Assembly (NCBI GenBank): GCA_944739405.2
Contig: OX123209.2
Location: 9,555,217 to 9,619,216 of the forward strand
Length of the DNA: 64,000 nucleotides
From: Euclidia mi
Taxonomy: Eukaryota > Arthropoda > Insecta > Lepidoptera > Erebidae
Reading direction: 5' to 3'
Part shown: piece by piece, positions 9,804-20,235 of the stretch
Position numbering within the stretch: position 1 is the stretch's first letter
Layout: every line of letters starts with the position of its first letter
Translations under genes and position numbers: made by a program
The notes under the pieces: generated by a model
Told to the model about the DNA's origin: nothing
The model's database searches: none
The model's input: the letters and a program-made list of their open reading frames with translations, nothing else

Positions 9804-11301
9804 TCACCGAGTTGGAAGCGGACAGAGACGTACAACAGGGCGCACGTAGCTCCCCTTAGCGGTTTTCACGGTAACAACGCGGGTTGTACCGTCCTTGGAA
9901 GTATGCAATTTCTCTACGATGGCTAACGGCCATGAAAGCGGCGGAGCATTATCATGTATTATGACGACTAACGTACCCTGTATAGGGGATGCAGGACTAT
10001 TCCACTTGGATCTAGCCTGAAGCTGGTGTAGATATTCCGCACGCCAGCGCCGCCAGAACGACTGCACGAGTTTATCCAGCAGAGTATGTCTCTGGAGCAA
10101 GCTTGAAGTGTCTGCTTCAGGAGCCGGAAATGACGATAATGGCACTGTGTTCAGAAAATGTGCAGGGCTTAACGCGGATGGTTCTGCAGGGTCACTACTC
10201 AATGCCGTGAGCGGACGCGAGTTGATCAGTGCCTCGACTTGGGCAAGGACACTTAAAAGCTATTCGTAAGAGAGGATCTGTTGACCTATAACCTTGAAGA
10301 GATGCGTTTTAATTACTTTGACCACGCTTTCCCAACATCCACCGAAATGTGGTGATGCTGGTGGAATAAACTTCCAGTCAATATGATTTATGGAAAGTTC
10401 TTCCTGAAGACGAGTACGATAACCCGCGACGTGATTGAAATAAGTAGCGGGAACAAGTTCAATCAATTTACTAACGCGGTTGGCGACAAAAGTCTGCCAG
10501 CCGTGAGGAGATGAATAAATCCAAGCGAGCACTACCTTGGAGTCAGAAAATGCGTATATTTTATTAATAGGGTAGTGGGGCAAAACTGTGTCTTGAACCT
10601 TGCGGAGCAACTGAGACAGCAGAAGGGCCGCGCAAAACTCCAGTCTCGCAACCGAAATGGTTTTAACAGGCGAGACCTTAGACTTGGCACAAACTAACTG
10701 CACCGAGTAGTTAGAACCAATGCGGACTTGCAGATATACGACTCCGCCGTAAGAACGCTCGCTGGCGTCAGCGAAACCTATTAAGTTGATGGTACATCCA
10801 TCTACCAACCCAAGATGACGCGGAATATTAATTTGATTGAGCGCGGTAAGCTCAATACAAAACTGGCCCCAAGCGGCGACAATATGGTCAGGGGGTGTTT
10901 CATCCCACTCACACTTTGATAGCCAAAGCTCTTTGATCGAGAGCTTGGCGTACAAAATTGTTGGAGCCCATTATGTCCCATAGTCGAGCTACTGTGGACA
11001 GCATAGTGCGCTTGGTGCACTTATCATCTGGCGGTGAGACGTCAAACCGAAAACTATCACAGGATTTGTCCCAGCGTAAACCGAGAACTTTATGCGGTAC
11101 AGACTTCTCAAACTCAATGTCTAGAGAAGCTTTATGAGAATCTGGTATGCGTGCGAGAACCTCCTTACAGTTGCTTGTCCATTTGACAAGATCAAACTGG
11201 CCTCGCTTGAAAAGCTGAATGAGCTCTTCACAAAGCGAAATTGCTAGCGGAGCGGGTATGACACTACAGGCAGTGTCATCCATATACAAAGCGGATGTGT
11301 A
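9804..11301 (-). pseudogene. Pao pol remnant (RT end, RNase H, integrase end), copy 1
   Basis: Reading 11301 to 9804 on the minus strand: the catalytic YMDD of reverse transcriptase near 11290, the RT thumb region, a frame change near 10965, then RNase H-type motifs NLIGFADASERSYGG and AFSDSKVVLAWIY. After FNHVAGY the sequence jumps directly to the last part of the integrase core (WKFIPPASPHFGGCWES), so the integrase zinc finger and its first catalytic residues are deleted. A TAG at 10260-10262 precedes the C-terminal integrase segment (FWRRWRAEYLHQLQ, ending at 9804). The RT part before YMDD is also missing, next to the pentamer repeat and the ORF1-only element. No functional polymerase remains. 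Confidence 0.8.
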
Positions 11302-11413
11302 GTATAGTATAGTGTAGGGTAGCGTAGCTTAGCATAGCATACCGTAGCATGGCTTAGCATAGCATAGCTTGGCATAGCATAGTATAGCGTAGCATAGCAT
11401 AGCATAGCATAGC
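11302..11413 (+). repeat. AGCAT-type pentanucleotide repeat, copy 1
   Basis: A run of degenerate pentamers (TAGCA, TAGTA, TAGGG variants) lies between the Pao YMDD segment and the ORF1-only element. It marks the place where the front half of Pao reverse transcriptase is missing. Confidence 0.75.
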
Positions 11414-12872
11414 TAATAAGTGCTTTATCTTACACACAGTTTCAGCACCCACCTTGATCCCTTGAAGAACAGAACAACAACAAGACGTAATCAAACGCTG
11501 CGACGCACACCCGTCGAGCGCGGACGTGCGGCGCTGTGACGCGCGTATTAAATTATTATTTAATAAATGTAATTAGCGGCTATACGTCGCCCGATACTGT
11601 AGCTATGAGCTGTTCACAGCAACTCATAGCCAACGAGCTGTTGGCGTTTATACAACATGCCATCGACACCATGGACGAGGTCAGCATTCTGCAGATCTGC
11701 AAGTCCAACTTCAAAGAAGAAGACGTGTGTGGTAGCAAGAAGCTACTCTATCAAACCCTGGGCAACTTAGACGAGATGCCGTCCCGGCGAAGGGATGGCA
11801 CCGAGAAGAGTATCCAGGATATCATCTCGTTATTGAAGGTGACCGACCCTGACGACGTGCCTACGTTCGTGGCGAAGGATCTGCACCAGCTGCCGCCCGT
11901 CACATTCGACCACGTCGACGTAACCAGGTTGCTGAAGGATATCACATCCCTGAAATCCAGCCTGGCCGAGGTGCAGTCCAAGTTAGAGAAGTCGGACAGC
12001 ACCATAAGTGAGCTACGTGCAGAAGTAGTGTTATTACGTAACGCTATTTCTACAAGTAGGTCACCAGTCGTGTCCAACGTAAACACACGACGCGGGGCTC
12101 AAAACGCATCCATCAGCAGTTTTCAGTCAGCGAATTTGCTTGCGTCGCCTATCGCCGGTAATCCAAGCGCTGGGACGCGTAATGTTGCTGAAATCGGGTC
12201 ATCGACACCGGTCAAGGTTTTGTCGAGTGTTGATGCATCGATGACTAAGCGCGCTTATGCCAATGTTGCTGCCAAAAGCAAAACGCAGCAGAATCGGCCG
12301 GATGAAAAAGGGGGTAAACAGAAGCCTTGTAAACCCTCTCATAACGAGGTTGTGGAGCTACGTGCCCCAAAACCGAAGACATGCGACGAGGATGGTTTCA
12401 TAAAGGTGGAGAAGAAGAAGAAACCAACTTGTCGTAACCTTTGTGGTACCGGGTTAGTGGGACCGAACATGCTGCTGCGTCCCGCCGTACCAACCACGCA
12501 GTTGTACGTCTCTCGGCTGCATCACTCCACAAAGGGAGAGGAGGTCGTAGAATACCTGCGCCTGAAGACCAAATGGACTTTGAGAGTCGAGAGATTGGAG
12601 TCACGGCATAACACCAACTTCAACTCGTACGTGGTGCGGGTGCCGACTCATCATCTCGAGACTTTCCTTAAGGAAGAGTTTTGGCCGAAGGGTGTCGTGT
12701 ATCGGCGTTTTCATGGGAGGTTACGCAATACCACTCCGCGTAACATGAAGCCATAAACAACACCTGTTTGTTTTATTATAATATTTTATTATGTTATTTT
12801 ATCTATGTTAGTCTATAAGGTATATATCTATCTGTTCTTGTTACCTGAAAATAAATGATTATTATTATTATT
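11414..12872 (+). mobile_element. ORF1-only non-LTR element, copy 1
   Basis: A plus-strand unit carries one ORF (11605-12756), a short 3' untranslated region with AATAAA near 12850, and an (ATT)5 tail at 12858-12872. The repeat continues after the Dong-like insertion at about 16856-16874. No reverse transcriptase ORF on this strand follows, so it looks like a half-LINE (ORF1 only), mobilised by another element. The left boundary is approximate; no target duplication was identified. Confidence 0.6.
11605..12756 (+). CDS. LINE ORF1-like nucleic acid-binding protein, copy 1
   Basis: A 383-residue intact ORF. The first in-frame ATG is taken as the start; the longer frame upstream lacks an ATG. 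Residues about 1-85 form a conserved-looking helical block (LLKVTDPDDVPTFVAKDLHQ lies near its end). A predicted coiled coil follows (about 106-145, LLKDITSLKSSLAEVQSKLE). Then comes a Ser/Thr-rich basic linker with a KKKK tract. The C-terminal domain (about 300-375, TTQLYVSRLHHSTKGEEVVE, then WPKGVVYRRF) resembles the RNA-binding end of ORF1 proteins in arthropod non-LTR elements. Such proteins trimerise through the coiled coil and coat element RNA. The same ORF is identical at 40954-42105. Confidence 0.65.
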   Translation: MSCSQQLIANELLAFIQHAIDTMDEVSILQICKSNFKEEDVCGSKKLLYQTLGNLDEMPSRRRDGTEKSIQDIISLLKVTDPDDVPTFVAKDLHQLPPVTFDHVDVTRLLKDITSLKSSLAEVQSKLEKSDSTISELRAEVVLLRNAISTSRSPVVSNVNTRRGAQNASISSFQSANLLASPIAGNPSAGTRNVAEIGSSTPVKVLSSVDASMTKRAYANVAAKSKTQQNRPDEKGGKQKPCKPSHNEVVELRAPKPKTCDEDGFIKVEKKKKPTCRNLCGTGLVGPNMLLRPAVPTTQLYVSRLHHSTKGEEVVEYLRLKTKWTLRVERLESRHNTNFNSYVVRVPTHHLETFLKEEFWPKGVVYRRFHGRLRNTTPRNMKP

Positions 12873-15800
12873 CACATACATCTTTAATATATTCTCATAA
12901 TAAATAAGTACATTTTTAAATATATCAATTATAAAAATACATTTAAAAATATAAAAATCATTATGGGGACCCACCAGTATCGGGAACAGGGTCCAAGCTA
13001 TTGGTGGTTAGGGCTCCAGAGACAGGAACCGCCTCACTATGCGTGCCGTGTCCAAAAGTACCGCCTTCTGTATCAGACCCTTGACCCAAGGATCCAACGC
13101 AGGCCTCTTAAGATGGTGGTCGAGGCTCTTGGCTATAAGACCATTCACTGTGACGATTATCGGCACAATAATTGCTGAGTCGACATCCCACATGTCGACA
13201 ATCTCGTGCGCCAAGTCCAGATATTTAATCTGCTTATCTTTCTCAGCCTTCACGAGATTCTCGTCATGAGGGATGGCGACATCAACAATTATTGCGCGGC
13301 GCTCTGATCGATCTACCACCACAATATCAGGTTTGTTGGCTACAACAGTCCTGTCTGTGATGATAGATCGATCCCAGTACAATGTGATATGACCACTTTC
13401 CAGAACAGGTTCCGCCACATACCTGTAGTACGGCACCTCAACATCTACAAGCCTGTATTTCAGAGCAAGTTGCTGGTGAATGATCCTGGCTACTTGGTTA
13501 TGCCTGTGCAAGTACTCGCCGTTAGCAAGACGCGAACAGCCGGAAACTATATGTCTGAGGGATTCACCAGGCTGGTGACACGCACGACAAATGTCCGTGG
13601 TGCCATCCCTCAGAGTATATTTCCGGTAGTTATTCGTCTTGATAACTTCATCAGCAATTGCACAAACAAACCCTTCGGTTTCCCCAAAAAGGTCACCGAA
13701 GCGTAGCCAGTTCACCGAGGCTAAAAAGTCTACATCTGGCCCATGCAGGGTCCGGTAGAACCTGCCGTGAAGCTCCTTGCTCTGCCATACAAGCCTGCGA
13801 TCATCAGTGCTAATTACTACAGGTCTGCGCCAGCTGTCCTTAGAAAGACTGAGCGGAGTAAACCCGGCGTCCACTGCTACAACATCGCGATGCACATCCA
13901 CGTTCGCGTTGAGAAAATAATCTCTGAGGTTGCATACCTCGCGGTTGTGCAGGGATTTGACATTTAGAAAGCCACGATCCCCACACTTCCGCGGAATATA
14001 CAACCTCATTACGGATGAGCGTGGATGATGCATCCGGTGTGCCGTCAGCAGTGTTCGGACCTTTCGGTCTAAGGTGTCCAGTTCAGTCTGAGTCCACTTG
14101 AGTATGCCAAAGGAGTACATGAGAACCGGCATGACCCAACCGTTGCAAGCTCGAACCTTATTGCCACCTGATAAAAGACTATTCAGTACCTTTTTCAGGC
14201 GGCCAAAGAACCGCTCTTGCAACGATTGTTTCATGTCAGCCTCATTAATACTTAAAGCCTGTGACACACCCAAGTATTTGTAGGTGTCGGTTCGGAGAAG
14301 TGATCTTAGGTTAATGGAATCTGAGAGTTGAATCCCTTCAGATTCCACCATCTTTCCTTGCTTTACATGAATCACAGCACATTTATCCACACCAAATTTC
14401 ATGTTGATAGAATTACTAAAACTTTCAGTTATTTTTAGTAAACTTATCAATTGAGGGTTGGTGTGGGCAAAGAGTTTTAAGTCATCCATGAACAACAAGT
14501 GGGACACTACCCGATCACTTCTTCGTAACCTGTAACCTAGCCCTGAACCCTCCAGCAAGGTACTGAGAGGATTCAGTGCTAAGCAAAACCATAATGGACT
14601 CAGACTATCACCCTGGAAGATACCTCGCTCAATCTTCATAAGTTCGCCATTCCCCTGGATCCGTCGGCACCCTGGATAGCCAAGAACCGTTTTCCATTGC
14701 CCCATACATGACTTTAAGAAGGTGCGTAGAGTTGTATTTATTTTATACAACTCCATCACCCTCAAAAGCCACGTATGAGGCTCAGAATCGTACGCTTTCT
14801 TGTAATCTATCCAACATGCCGCCAGATCCTTTCGGTTACGACGAACTTGCTGGGTAATGGTCATATCAATAAGGAGGAGCTCCTTAGTACCACGAGCCCC
14901 CTTCCTACATCCATTCTGAGTGTCTGACATAATTGAATTCAATTCAACATGTTTTGATATTTTAGCATTCAGAATAGATGTAAGAAGTTTATAGACCGAT
15001 GGCAAACATGTAATCGGTCTATAATTACCGGGCTCTGTGGTACTACCTGTCTTGTGGAGCAAGTGGGTTACTCCAGTTGTCATAAAATCTGGGATCGAAC
15101 CAGATTCTAGGGATGATTGAAACTGGGATGCTAAGCAGCCATGTGGACTACGTAGCCATTTCAGCCAGAAATTGTGCAGTCCATCCGGTCCTGGAGCTTT
15201 CCAATTTGATAACGAACGGACTGCACTTGTAACATCTTCGCTGGAAATGACTACGTTTTCCATTTCTGGAATGTGTTCACATGACCGCTCAACATCCCGC
15301 ATCCAACCACCCTCTGTGTGGCCAATAGGTGCCGACCATATGCTACGCCAAAATTTGTTAGTGGCGTCTGCATCCGGCAGCTGCCCATTAGCCACATCTT
15401 GGGCTGGTCGGTCCCAGTTTCTATAAACCCACTTTTGGTCCCTTTGAAATGCACGATTCAAGGTATATCGGTCCACGCGTTTTTTATATCTGCGTATCCG
15501 GTTTGCCCATGCATAGACTTTCTGCTTTAGGAAGTCAATGCGCTCCGTGAGCCGAGATGTATAGTCATGAGGACTGATACCTGTCCCCAAGAAGGCTCGG
15601 CGCACAAAGCGCATGACCCTGGGACGTGTATTCCCAGACCTAAAGCAGATTAGCTTACCGATAAGTGCCCTTGTCTCAGCAATACGCCGTTCAATTCTGT
15701 ACTGCCACGCCGGGATAGCAGATCTTTGTCGCATGCCAGTATCACGTTCATGAAACTTGACACCAGCCATACGACAAGCCGCTACGGCGGCGCAGTCTAA

Positions 15801-16855
15801 AATTGAGTGCGTATCACCAAGATTTTCACTATTCTCTAGAAAACTAGGTAATAGCGAGTCAAGGGCACCTACCAGCGCTATATTACGCCTATGCATAGGC
15901 AACCGGGGCAGGCGCGGCCTAATTGTTGGTGACATGTACCGATATTCCCCAATCGCACATTTCAAAGCATCCATAACCTCCTCATTGCACTGGATACTTA
16001 CGTTACAAACCATATCATCCACATCCACGACGGCATTATTACCCATCCGCGATGCATCTGTGTTACCGATAGCACTAACGGGTTGGACGTGAACAGCCTG
16101 GCTCGTAGGTAAGTATTCTGAGCGTAGCCTATCAAGTACGACGTTATCCAGCTTGTTACTGCGCTGGATAACTCGCACCTGATCCGATAATCGTTGAGCC
16201 GTAACGTTGATACTTGGTTCTAAGGCCTGAAACAGAACGAGCATGCGACTGCGGTACGCAGTGAGGTTAGTTCCCCCCTCTGTAGCCCCAAAATATGCGC
16301 GCATGACATTTTCATTGATGGATTCCGTCCATCGCATGCGCTGCACATTACCACCAGCAGCGAGGACCCTGTTTGAGACCGGTGGGTCTCGTGGTCACAG
16401 GCAGGCTGGCGGCCGGCCTCTGCCTCTCCGCCGTACAGGTGACGGTGACGACGGGGGCGAGAAGTACTCGACGCAACTGCAGCTGCTGGCGATGTCGGCG
16501 CAGGCCTCGGCGGCTGCGAGGCGGAGCTCAGCGACGGGTCCGGAGGTGTTGGGTGTGCTAGCTGTTTGTTTCTGGCCCTCGTCAACATGCTAAAGTATTA
16601 ATTTCATTTTCATTTTTGTGAATGTTATTATTGTTGTTGTTGACATATTTTCTATGACGGCTGTCATTGTATATTTACACTTCACTTTCTATATTTATGG
16701 TGGTTTTGTTCAGGTATTTTCTTCTGTTATTGTAGTTTTCTATTGTAACTTATATTGGCTATACTTTTAAACTATGGATATAATGGAATACGTTAAATAT
16801 TATTATTTAAAATTCTTAGGCAAAATATGCACGTTGACATTGGTGGTGTTGCCAG
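12873..16855 (-). mobile_element. R4/Dong-like non-LTR retrotransposon, copy 1
   Basis: This element lies between two runs of ATT (TAA on the other strand), at 12858-12872 and about 16856-16874. Its protein is of the R4/Dong type with a restriction-like endonuclease. Dong of Bombyx mori is known to insert into TAA repeats, and here the target is the simple-repeat tail of the ORF1-only element. Both ends appear present. The 5' part before 16588 and the 3' part below 13008 are AT-rich untranslated regions. Confidence 0.85.
13008..16588 (-). pseudogene. R4/Dong-like reverse transcriptase-endonuclease ORF, copy 1
   Basis: The main open frame is 1,112 residues (16346-13008). A further N-terminal segment starts MLTRARNKQLAHPT at 16588 in another frame, so a frameshift lies near 16350-16400. 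Visible parts, numbered in the main frame: NWKAPGPDGLHNFWLKWL (about 370, RT start), GIFQGDSLSPLWFCL (about 560), the catalytic FMDD (about 618), a zinc knuckle CRACHQPGESLRHIVSGC (about 920), and a PD-(D/E)XK restriction-like endonuclease, NKPDIVV then IIVDVAIPHD (about 1005-1030). The enzyme nicks its target and copies element RNA there. Apart from the N-terminal frameshift the domains look intact. Copy 2 differs by R/K and H/R changes. Confidence 0.88.
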
Positions 16856-16875
16856 TTATTATTATTATTATTATA

Positions 16876-17811
16876 TTAATACAATGAGAAGTATGTAACG
16901 TAGGTACGGTACCCATAATCACATACCAAATACCGTCTCAATAGCGGGCGGTAAATCATATCGCTCACTACGTACTATGTTAGTTAGTAGCAAGTGCGGA
17001 AATATTGAAGCTCCGATCAAAAGATCAATGCCTGCCGGATTCGCAAACTCCGCGTCTGCTAGCGGCAATGACTCGAAGTGAGTGAGTGATGCTACGTCTA
17101 CATTAGCGTTCGGCAATGCGTCCGTGATACGCTCCACGATAAGCGAAGAAATGTTAAATTAATATTCCTATCAAAACGCGAATGTATTTTAATATCTACG
17201 GAACCCTTGCAATGTTTTTCTGATCCGCCTATCCCTTTGACGGTTGAGTTAGTATTTTTAAAGTTATTCCACAATCCGAGGCGTTTGAAGCATTCCGATG
17301 TTATTAGATTGGTCTGAGACGCGCCATCCAGCAGACAACGTACCATGGGCGGCGACCCATTAACATCATAAACGATAACTTGCGCCGTCGCTAACAGAAC
17401 AGTCTTAGACGCCATACATCGCGTTTTGGCCCTGCGCGGATCATTATAGATGCGCGAGTGCCGTCCTCGCGTGCGCGTCGCCCGCGCAATGGACGTCGTA
17501 CACAACGATACTTCGCCCTGAGGCGTGGAGGGGGAAGTCACCGTGGCCTGCACCTGCGACGTAAGTGTGTCAAGGTTAGCGGCTTGGCTTGACAACGGGT
17601 TACCTTTATCGAAGTGAAGCAGAGAATGATGTTTCTGATTGCATAAGCGACACTTTGTCTTACTAGAACAATTACTTGTTTTATGTTTTATGCTTAAGCA
17701 ATTAATGCAAGCTTTTTTATCTTTTACGCATTTAAAACGAGCGGTTGGATTTAAATTATTAAAGGCGGGACACTTGTATAAATGGTCGTGCACTATATTA
17801 CTGCACAGTCA
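16876..17811 (-). pseudogene. Pao nucleocapsid and protease region, copy 1
   Basis: The minus strand from 17808 reads on in frame after the gag stop. Cys/His clusters (HLYKCPAF, then CINCLSIKHKTSNC and CRLCNQKHHSLLH) are the zinc knuckles that bind element RNA. A Thr/Ser-rich linker follows, then a retropepsin-type domain with RCLLDGASQTNLITSECF, where Pao-type proteases have the catalytic Asp. A frame change in an AT run near 17155 leads to ERITDALPNANVD and DLLIGASIFPHLL, the conserved end of the protease region (DUF1758-like). The reading stops at about 16876, where the ORF1-only element's tail begins. Confidence 0.78.
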
Positions 17812-18840
17812 CTTCTGTGAATTATTACTATTAGATTCCGAGCATGTTACGTAAGATTGTGGATTAGGGACCGAGTTATTATTACTATTTCGCGATTTAT
17901 TCAACCTTTGTTTGTTGCTGTTAGTGTTAGACGGGCCAGGTGAACCGGACTGCGTATTATGAAATATTCGACACTGATCTTTGATGAACGAAATAAAACT
18001 ATCTAGTGTAGGTATTTTATTATTGCGTTCCGTCATCTCGAATGCGCGAATTGTATCAGTGTCAAAGTTTTTTAAAGCGAGTTGAAGCAACATAAAGTCG
18101 GAAAGATCTTCTAATTTAAAGTTCCCAAGAGAATTAACCGCGGTTACGAAGTTATCAATAAACAGCTGGAAATTCGAGACAGATGCGGCACCGGACAGTT
18201 TAAGATTTAAAGCTTGGTCAAAGTAGGTAGACGCTATGACGCGCGTGTCTTGATATCTGTCAAGTAGTGACTGAAATATGACCTGATAATTCTCAGCACT
18301 GGGTGTGACACCTGCAAATACGGACTGGGCCTTCGGTGACAGTTTACCTATTAAATAGTACAACCTGTCAGCATCTGTCAGAGAACCATTATCGTGCACT
18401 GTAGACTTAAAGCTCGCATAGAATAACGGCCAATTTCGTATATCTCCGTCAAACGACATAATCTCGATTGGCGGTAATTTCGGCTTGCGGGCCGCGGCAA
18501 CGGGCTCTGCTGAACATTTACCCTCCAATCGCGATTGTATACGCTTAATAATACAATAAAGATCTTCGAATGAGGTGTACGCCTGATAGTTCGGTTTTTC
18601 ATCAGGATTGATAGAAAGTAATCTTGCGTTATAATCGTCTAACAACTTATGAAAATCTGTTCGAATACTATCTACTGTCATACAATAACTGAGAAATGCT
18701 TCGCTATTACTGTCAGAAATAGAGGCGGTTTTTGAACGCTCGTATAGGTTTTGAATGCGCTCAAATAAAATATTGCGTTTTGCTTCTAAGATTGTCATCT
18801 CTTTGTCTTCCGACACGCGTGACTTCGTTTGTTGTGACAT
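17809..18840 (-). CDS. Pao gag capsid protein, copy 1
   Basis: A 343-residue ORF encodes the capsid precursor. The N-terminal helical part (MSQQTKSRVSEDKE...) is followed by the BEL/Pao gag core (DUF1759-like): PPIEIMSFDGDIRNWPLFYA, LTDADRLYYLIGKLSPKA and VIFQSLLDRYQDTRVIA. The C-terminus is Asn/Ser-rich. The frame ends with TGA at 17809-17811 but continues in frame into the zinc-knuckle region, so this stop probably interrupts what was one polyprotein, or it is suppressed. Copy 2 has one residue changed (Pro to Thr in GKLSPKA). Confidence 0.85.
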   Translation of the reverse strand: MSQQTKSRVSEDKEMTILEAKRNILFERIQNLYERSKTASISDSNSEAFLSYCMTVDSIRTDFHKLLDDYNARLLSINPDEKPNYQAYTSFEDLYCIIKRIQSRLEGKCSAEPVAAARKPKLPPIEIMSFDGDIRNWPLFYASFKSTVHDNGSLTDADRLYYLIGKLSPKAQSVFAGVTPSAENYQVIFQSLLDRYQDTRVIASTYFDQALNLKLSGAASVSNFQLFIDNFVTAVNSLGNFKLEDLSDFMLLQLALKNFDTDTIRAFEMTERNNKIPTLDSFISFIKDQCRIFHNTQSGSPGPSNTNSNKQRLNKSRNSNNNSVPNPQSYVTCSESNSNNSQK

Positions 18841-18884
18841 GCTTACGTAAGTATAAGCTAATGAGACCGAAACAAATTAAGAAT

Positions 18885-19425
18885 ATCTAATGTATTTATT
18901 TATTTATTTTACACTTTATTGTACACATTAAAAAACATTATTAGAGATCTTATAACTAACTATAGTACAAAGGGCGGCCTTATCGCTGAAAGCGATTTCT
19001 ACCAGGCAACCTTTGGATGGAAATATTATTGGTAGGAGAAAATCGGTAGTTGCATGTGTAAACAAAGCTATATAATATATACATACTTAATATACCTATA
19101 TTCATTCCTGTAATATGATAATAAATGATAGACATAATTATATACATATACATAAACATACATACATACTTATACATACGTACATACATATACATACACA
19201 TATTTAATACTTACATGTATTTTGTAGAACTAGAAGAAGTTATAGTGATAGATAGTGAGCCTTTACTGAAGCTTTAAATTTAGTTATCGTTTGAGCCTGT
19301 CTTATATGTAATGGTAAAGCATTCCAAAGGCGAACAGCGGTAACACAAAAAGATTTGTCATACAGTGCTGTGGAATGTACCGGCATTTTTAGTTTCAAAT
19401 TTTCTGATGACCTTAAAATAATACC
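18885..19425 (-). mobile_element. 5'-truncated non-LTR element fragment, copy 1
   Basis: The minus strand at 19400-19240 reads the C-terminus of a jockey/CR1-type ORF2 (SFCVTAVRLWNALPLHIRQ, ending FKASVKAHYLSL and stop). It is followed by an untranslated region and a tail of AAAT repeats at about 18885-18905. Such 5'-truncated copies are usual for LINEs. It sits in the untranslated leader of the Pao element, between gag and the 5' LTR. A TACATA-rich simple repeat at about 19130-19200 lies within it. 19426-19715 shows no feature I recognise, and no clear Pao primer site was found. Confidence 0.7.
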
Positions 19426-19715
19426 TAATGTACCTATTATTTTACCTAAGTAGGCTAAGTAGGCAACACTTTAGAGCTGTGGAATTAAAAGTTGCTCAAA
19501 ATATGAGATTTACAAGACAACTATGATAGTTCCAGAAATAATAATTGAGTAAGTAGGTAGCTACATAAAAGTTTATTACCTACTGATGCGGGCGGAAACA
19601 ATCATGCGAAGGTTATGTGAATGAACTAGGAGTATAGCTAGGTTCTATAACTACCTAGGTATAGAGATATAACGTATAAAACGTAAATGAATCCGACTCG
19701 TATGGATCAAAAAAA

Positions 19716-20235
19716 TGTTTCGGCGAACCGAATGTTCCTAGGCGATTTGGAGAAGGAATGGACTGTATCTAAAGGATGGCGAGTTCTGGTCGCCTAGGAT
19801 TGGAATGGGAAGAGGATTGTGAGTGGGTATAGGATATTCTAAGGATGCTGAAGGATGAGGGGCACCTACCTTGTGCGTCTGTCCTTTTTCCTTACAAACG
19901 GCAGCCTCCTGGTGTCTTCGAGATGAAGCTGCTTGATTCACTACACTACACCATTCGTTTCACTTTCACTCGCGAGCGGGTTTTCCTTGGTGGAAGCGGT
20001 AATAATCACATACAGCGGTGCGGCGCGGTACGATATAGTGGACACGTTCTCAGCGAGCGGAATGTTCTGGACTGTCACTCGCGTCGACGATCGCAGCAAC
20101 CAATCCGCGAAAGGCAGTGCCTCTTCCAGGGAGTGGGATAGAGAGGGACGGAAATACAGTATCGCTCGCACTTGTACGTGGAACGATTGATGTTGATGCG
20201 ATTAGTTATAGATAAGAAGGTAGATGGCGCTTTCA
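19716..20235 (-). repeat. Pao element 5' LTR, copy 1
   Basis: A 520-bp LTR whose outer end abuts the GCTGT duplicate at 20236-20240. It pairs with 9068-9587. It carries one base (20215) not found in copy 2 or in the other LTR. Confidence 0.92.

Larger units (their letters stand above)
9068..20235 (-). mobile_element. Pao-type LTR retrotransposon inside transposase exon, copy 1
   Basis: Two 520-bp LTRs in direct orientation (9068-9587 and 19716-20235) have TG...CA ends on the minus strand and are flanked by a perfect 5-bp duplication, GCTGT (9063-9067 and 20236-20240). Removing the element and one duplicate restores the transposase reading frame exactly. Gag, nucleocapsid/protease and pol remnants on the minus strand identify BEL/Pao. 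The internal region is itself interrupted by other elements and has lost two parts of pol, so it is defective. Confidence 0.92.

Noticed and set aside
13039..16593. Plus-strand ORFs of 60-116 codons opposite the Dong-like gene
   Set aside because: They are antisense shadows of a long minus-strand ORF with clear catalytic motifs.
18980..19201. A Tyr/Met-rich 73-codon ORF
   Set aside because: It is made by a TACATA simple repeat in the LINE 3' region.
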